Part shown: in pieces, positions 63,637-64,000 of the stretch | Layout: every line of letters begins with the position of its first letter | How positions within the stretch are numbered: position 1 is the stretch's first letter | NCBI RefSeq assembly: GCF_900107155.1 | Contig: NZ_FNOX01000010.1 | Coordinates: 124,001-188,000, forward strand | Source: Pseudomonas salomonii | Lineage (GTDB): Bacteria > Pseudomonadota > Gammaproteobacteria > Pseudomonadales > Pseudomonadaceae | DNA length: 64,000 nt | Reading direction: 5' to 3' | The notes under the pieces: generated by a model | Databases searched by the model: none | What the model was told of the DNA's origin: nothing | What the model saw: only the letters and a program-made list of their open reading frames with translations | Translations under genes and position numbers: made by a program

Positions 63637-64000
63637 TCAGGGTTTGACCTGGCTCAACTCCACATGAAAACGGCAGCCATTGGGCTCCATGGTGCTCAGG
63701 CTGACGCTCCAGCCCTGGCTCTCGCAAATGCGCTGCACCAGCGACAAACCCAGGCCAAGGCCTTCGCCACGCTTCTCGCTGCCGCGCACAAAGGGCTCGA
63801 ACATCGCTTCACGCTTGTCTTCGGGAATGCCGACCCCGGTGTCCTCCACCACAAAGCCGCTGGGTTCGAGTGTCAGGCGGATAAAGCCCTGCTCGGTGTA
63901 GTGCAACGCATTGCGCAGCAAGTTGCCCATCACCGCATGCAAGAAGGTGGTGTTGTAGCGAGTGTCCAACGGGTTTCCCGGGCTGAAGATCAACTCAAGG
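63637..64000 (-). CDS. colS: Sensor histidine kinase ColS, C-terminal part (5' end outside window)
   Basis: The C-terminal 120 residues of a histidine kinase run off the right edge. HATPase N box (VMGNLLRNALHYT), G1 (VEDTGVGIP), F box (MFEPFVRG) and G2 (GEGLGLGLSLV) are all visible. ColS controls envelope maintenance and metal tolerance through ColR in Pseudomonas. The assignment rests on the downstream methyltransferase-inaA operon in the same orientation, known to be ColR-controlled. Confidence 0.75.
   Translation of the reverse strand, partial: LELIFSPGNPLDTRYNTTFLHAVMGNLLRNALHYTEQGFIRLTLEPSGFVVEDTGVGIPEDKREAMFEPFVRGSEKRGEGLGLGLSLVQRICESQGWSVSLSTMEPNGCRFHVELSQVKP

Overview
The window comes from a Pseudomonas chromosome, most likely the P. 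fluorescens group. The evidence is protein content (MvaT, HexR-type operators, the edd-glk-gltR-gtrS block, ColS, OprD-family porin, PctABC-type receptor), high GC with strong codon bias, and many paired REP elements (REPINs) between genes. It is core chromosome: I see no rRNA, tRNA, CRISPR array, integrase, transposase or phage genes.

Layout. 1-4.7 kb: end of a cold-shock-domain protein, a HIT-slyX pair, a long untranslated region before an OprD-family porin, a MscS channel and YajQ. 4.8-15.8 kb: panE, a membrane sensor kinase, a PduO-type cobalamin adenosyltransferase, a MutT-ThiE fusion, argJ, secA, a DUF721/DciA protein and a HerA-like ATPase. 15.9-21.2 kb: a dCache chemoreceptor, an unlisted 56-residue acidic protein, purU, mvaT and sbcB. 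21.4-28.1 kb: a tightly coupled six-gene operon (RDD, SpoIIM-like, DUF4129, DUF4350, MoxR ATPase, DUF58) of unknown function, followed by a PilZ protein and a lipoprotein. 29.3-34.3 kb: pyruvate kinase, an enoyl-CoA hydratase, a 2Fe-2S reductase and class I fumarase. 34.6-39.2 kb: a MifSR/DctBD-type two-component system beside its probable target, a 2-oxoglutarate-type MFS permease with a near-consensus sigma-54 promoter. 39.3-42.9 kb: a membrane protein with four internal repeats, a flavin reductase-like protein, two small proteins and an AraC regulator. 43.0-49.3 kb: the glucose (Entner-Doudoroff) block gtrS-gltR-glk-edd, divergent from gap, with two perfect HexR sites between them. 49.4-55.0 kb: an iron/heme cell-surface signalling locus (ECF sigma, FecR-like anti-sigma, STN-containing TonB receptor, heme oxygenase) and a DUF454 protein. 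55.2-61.8 kb: a second chemoreceptor, a nitroreductase and a DUF1111-imelysin-DUF1513 lipoprotein operon. 61.8-64.0 kb: a methyltransferase, an InaA-like kinase and a small membrane protein, downstream of colS, which runs off the end.

How they work together. Several regulator-target pairs sit side by side and their DNA sites can be read directly: HexR at edd/gap; sigma-54 plus repeated upstream sites at the permease; Fur boxes at the heme sigma and receptor; and a bipartite element with identical spacing upstream of both the heme receptor and heme oxygenase, which I propose is the ECF sigma promoter. The least explained parts are the MoxR-DUF58-SpoIIM operon and the 741-base porin leader, which holds a switchable hairpin and two kinds of repeat. 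Comparisons with P. aeruginosa gene order come from memory and are marked as such.
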